In this document: positions 22,278-23,208 of the stretch, piece by piece | Layout: the number at the start of each line of letters is the position of its first letter | Numbering within the stretch: the stretch's first letter is position 1 | Assembly: GCA_964481445.1 (NCBI GenBank) | Contig: CAYZTQ010000024.1 | Coordinates: 1-23,208 of the forward strand | Reading direction: 5' to 3' | Source: UBA1038 sp964481445 | GTDB lineage: Bacteria > Bacillota > Clostridia > Christensenellales > Aristaeellaceae | Length of the DNA stretch: 23,208 nt | Position numbers and translations under genes: made by a program | Notes under the pieces: model-generated | Seen by the model: the letters and a program-made list of their open reading frames with translations, nothing else | What the model was told of the DNA's origin: nothing | The model's database searches: none

Positions 22278-23208
22278 ATGACAAGCCTTCACGATGTGGC
22301 CAGGCTGGCCGGCGTTTCCAAAACGCTCGTTTCGCGCGTAGTCAACGGGCAGACGGGCGTCAGCGAAGCATCCCGCAAAAAAATACAGGACGCCATGAAA
22401 GAGTTGAACTACCGGCCCAACGCCCTTGCCCGCTCGCTGGTCACGCACCGCACGCAGACCGTCGGCGTGGTGATGGACAGTCTTGTCGAGCCCTACTTCT
22501 TCCCTATGATCGAGGGGCTGGAAGAGGCGGTGGAAGCAACCGGCTACGACCTCGTCTTTACCTCCGGCAGAAACAATGTGGCTCACAAATACAATGCGGT
22601 CAGCTACTTTGAGCAGGGGCGGGCCGACGGCATCATCCTTTACGGCAGTCGGCTGGAGGACGACGCCATCATCCACAGCCTGGCCAGCCGCAATCTGCCC
22701 TTCGTGGTGGTGGAAAATACCTTCCCCTCCCTGTCCATCAACAACATTTCGCTGGACAACGATTTTGGCTCAGACCTGGCCATTCGGCACCTCGCTTCCT
22801 GCGGCTGCAGGCGCGTCTGTCATGTCAGCGGCGGCAGAGAGACCCACGTTGCCATGGACAGACAGAACGGCTACCTGAGCGCCATGCAACGCTGCGGGCT
22901 GCCCGTCAGCGAGGAGATGATTATCCATGCCGATTTCACCATCGAAAACAGCTGCCGCATCATGCGGGACTGGCTGCGTTCCCCCGCCGCCGAAAGCCGG
23001 CCCGACGCCTTCTACTGCGCTTCCGATAAGACGGCCTACGGCGTGATTACCGCGTTGGAAGAAGCCGGCCTGCATGTGCCGGAGGATGTGATGGTGATCG
23101 GCTTTGACGACGAGGTCCCGCCCCTTTTCTACCGCCACGCGCCGCTGACCACGCTGTCACAGCCCCTGAAAAAGATGGGAAAAGCCGCCATGTCGCTGCT
23201 GCTTGAAA
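22278..23208 (+). CDS. LacI family transcriptional regulator, 3'-truncated by window end
   Basis: There are 310 codons open to the window end; family members are usually 330-345 residues, so only the last 20-35 residues are missing. ATG 22278 has AGGAGG 7 bases upstream. The N-terminal helix-turn-helix reads TSLHDVARLAGVSKTLVSRV, then VNG, with hinge helix YRPNALARSL. Leu replaces the usual Thr in the recognition helix (SKTLVSR versus the common S-x-x-TVSR). A periplasmic-binding-protein-like sensor domain follows, with VGVVMDSLVEPYFFPMIEGL, DGIILYGS, ENTFPSLSINNISLDNDFGS (split as ENTFPSLS and INNISLDNDFGS), AFYCASDKTAYGV and VIGFDDE. It is divergent from the GH4 operon and is its probable repressor, released by a pathway sugar or sugar phosphate. 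Confidence 0.95.
   Translation, partial: MTSLHDVARLAGVSKTLVSRVVNGQTGVSEASRKKIQDAMKELNYRPNALARSLVTHRTQTVGVVMDSLVEPYFFPMIEGLEEAVEATGYDLVFTSGRNNVAHKYNAVSYFEQGRADGIILYGSRLEDDAIIHSLASRNLPFVVVENTFPSLSINNISLDNDFGSDLAIRHLASCGCRRVCHVSGGRETHVAMDRQNGYLSAMQRCGLPVSEEMIIHADFTIENSCRIMRDWLRSPAAESRPDAFYCASDKTAYGVITALEEAGLHVPEDVMVIGFDDEVPPLFYRHAPLTTLSQPLKKMGKAAMSLLLE

Overview
The window looks like a chromosomal segment of a GC-rich (about 60% G+C by eye) member of the Clostridia. It has strong AGGAGG-type ribosome binding sites, TTG starts beside ATG starts, sigma-A-like TTGACA/TATAAT promoters, and Firmicutes-type families (YugP-like metallopeptidase, UPF0371/DUF1846, AdhR-like MerR, CUT1 sugar importer without its own ATPase). 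This lineage call rests on gene content and style only. No rRNA, tRNA, CRISPR, phage or insertion-sequence genes are visible.

Layout. (1) 1-4734, + strand: a tightly packed, translationally coupled operon. It encodes an MFS-like/PlsC-like acyltransferase fusion (start possibly outside the window), a GT-C-like polytopic membrane protein, an 83-residue protein and a GtrA-family protein. Together these suggest assembly or lipid modification of a cell-surface glycan. It ends at a symmetric 12-bp-stem terminator shared with the convergent gene. (2) 4823-5515, - strand: a YugP-like membrane zinc metallopeptidase. (3) 5690-7083, + strand: an aldo/keto reductase and an AdhR-like MerR regulator whose cysteine environment matches the aldehyde sensor. 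The promoter has the long 19-bp spacer and central dyad typical of MerR control. (4) 12971-7155, - strand: a complete oligopeptide ABC importer in the order B-C-D-F-A, driven by a near-perfect promoter. (5) 13804-13182, - strand: a RelB/DinJ-RelE/ParE toxin-antitoxin pair. It is bracketed by two copies of the same 20-bp terminator hairpin sequence. (6) 15444-13963, - strand: a UPF0371 (DUF1846) protein. (7) 21976-15670, - strand: a six-gene sugar operon encoding a GH4 glycosidase, a BadF-type sugar kinase, a CUT1 binding protein, two permeases, and a NagB-like deaminase with a cysteine-rich N-terminal extension. (8) 22278 to the window end, + strand: a divergent LacI-family regulator, cut by the window edge.

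The sugar locus reads as one pathway. The ABC transporter would bring in an amino-sugar glycoside using a shared ATPase encoded elsewhere. The kinase would phosphorylate either the intact glycoside or the released hexosamine, GH4 would cleave it, and NagB would send glucosamine-6-phosphate to fructose-6-phosphate and ammonia. Two 16-bp LacI-type operators lie 77 bp apart in the 302-bp divergent intergenic region, one just downstream of the operon promoter. A third, degenerate site is near the regulator's own promoter. This PTS-independent arrangement, the deaminase extension and the duplicated terminator around the toxin-antitoxin pair are the most unusual items here.
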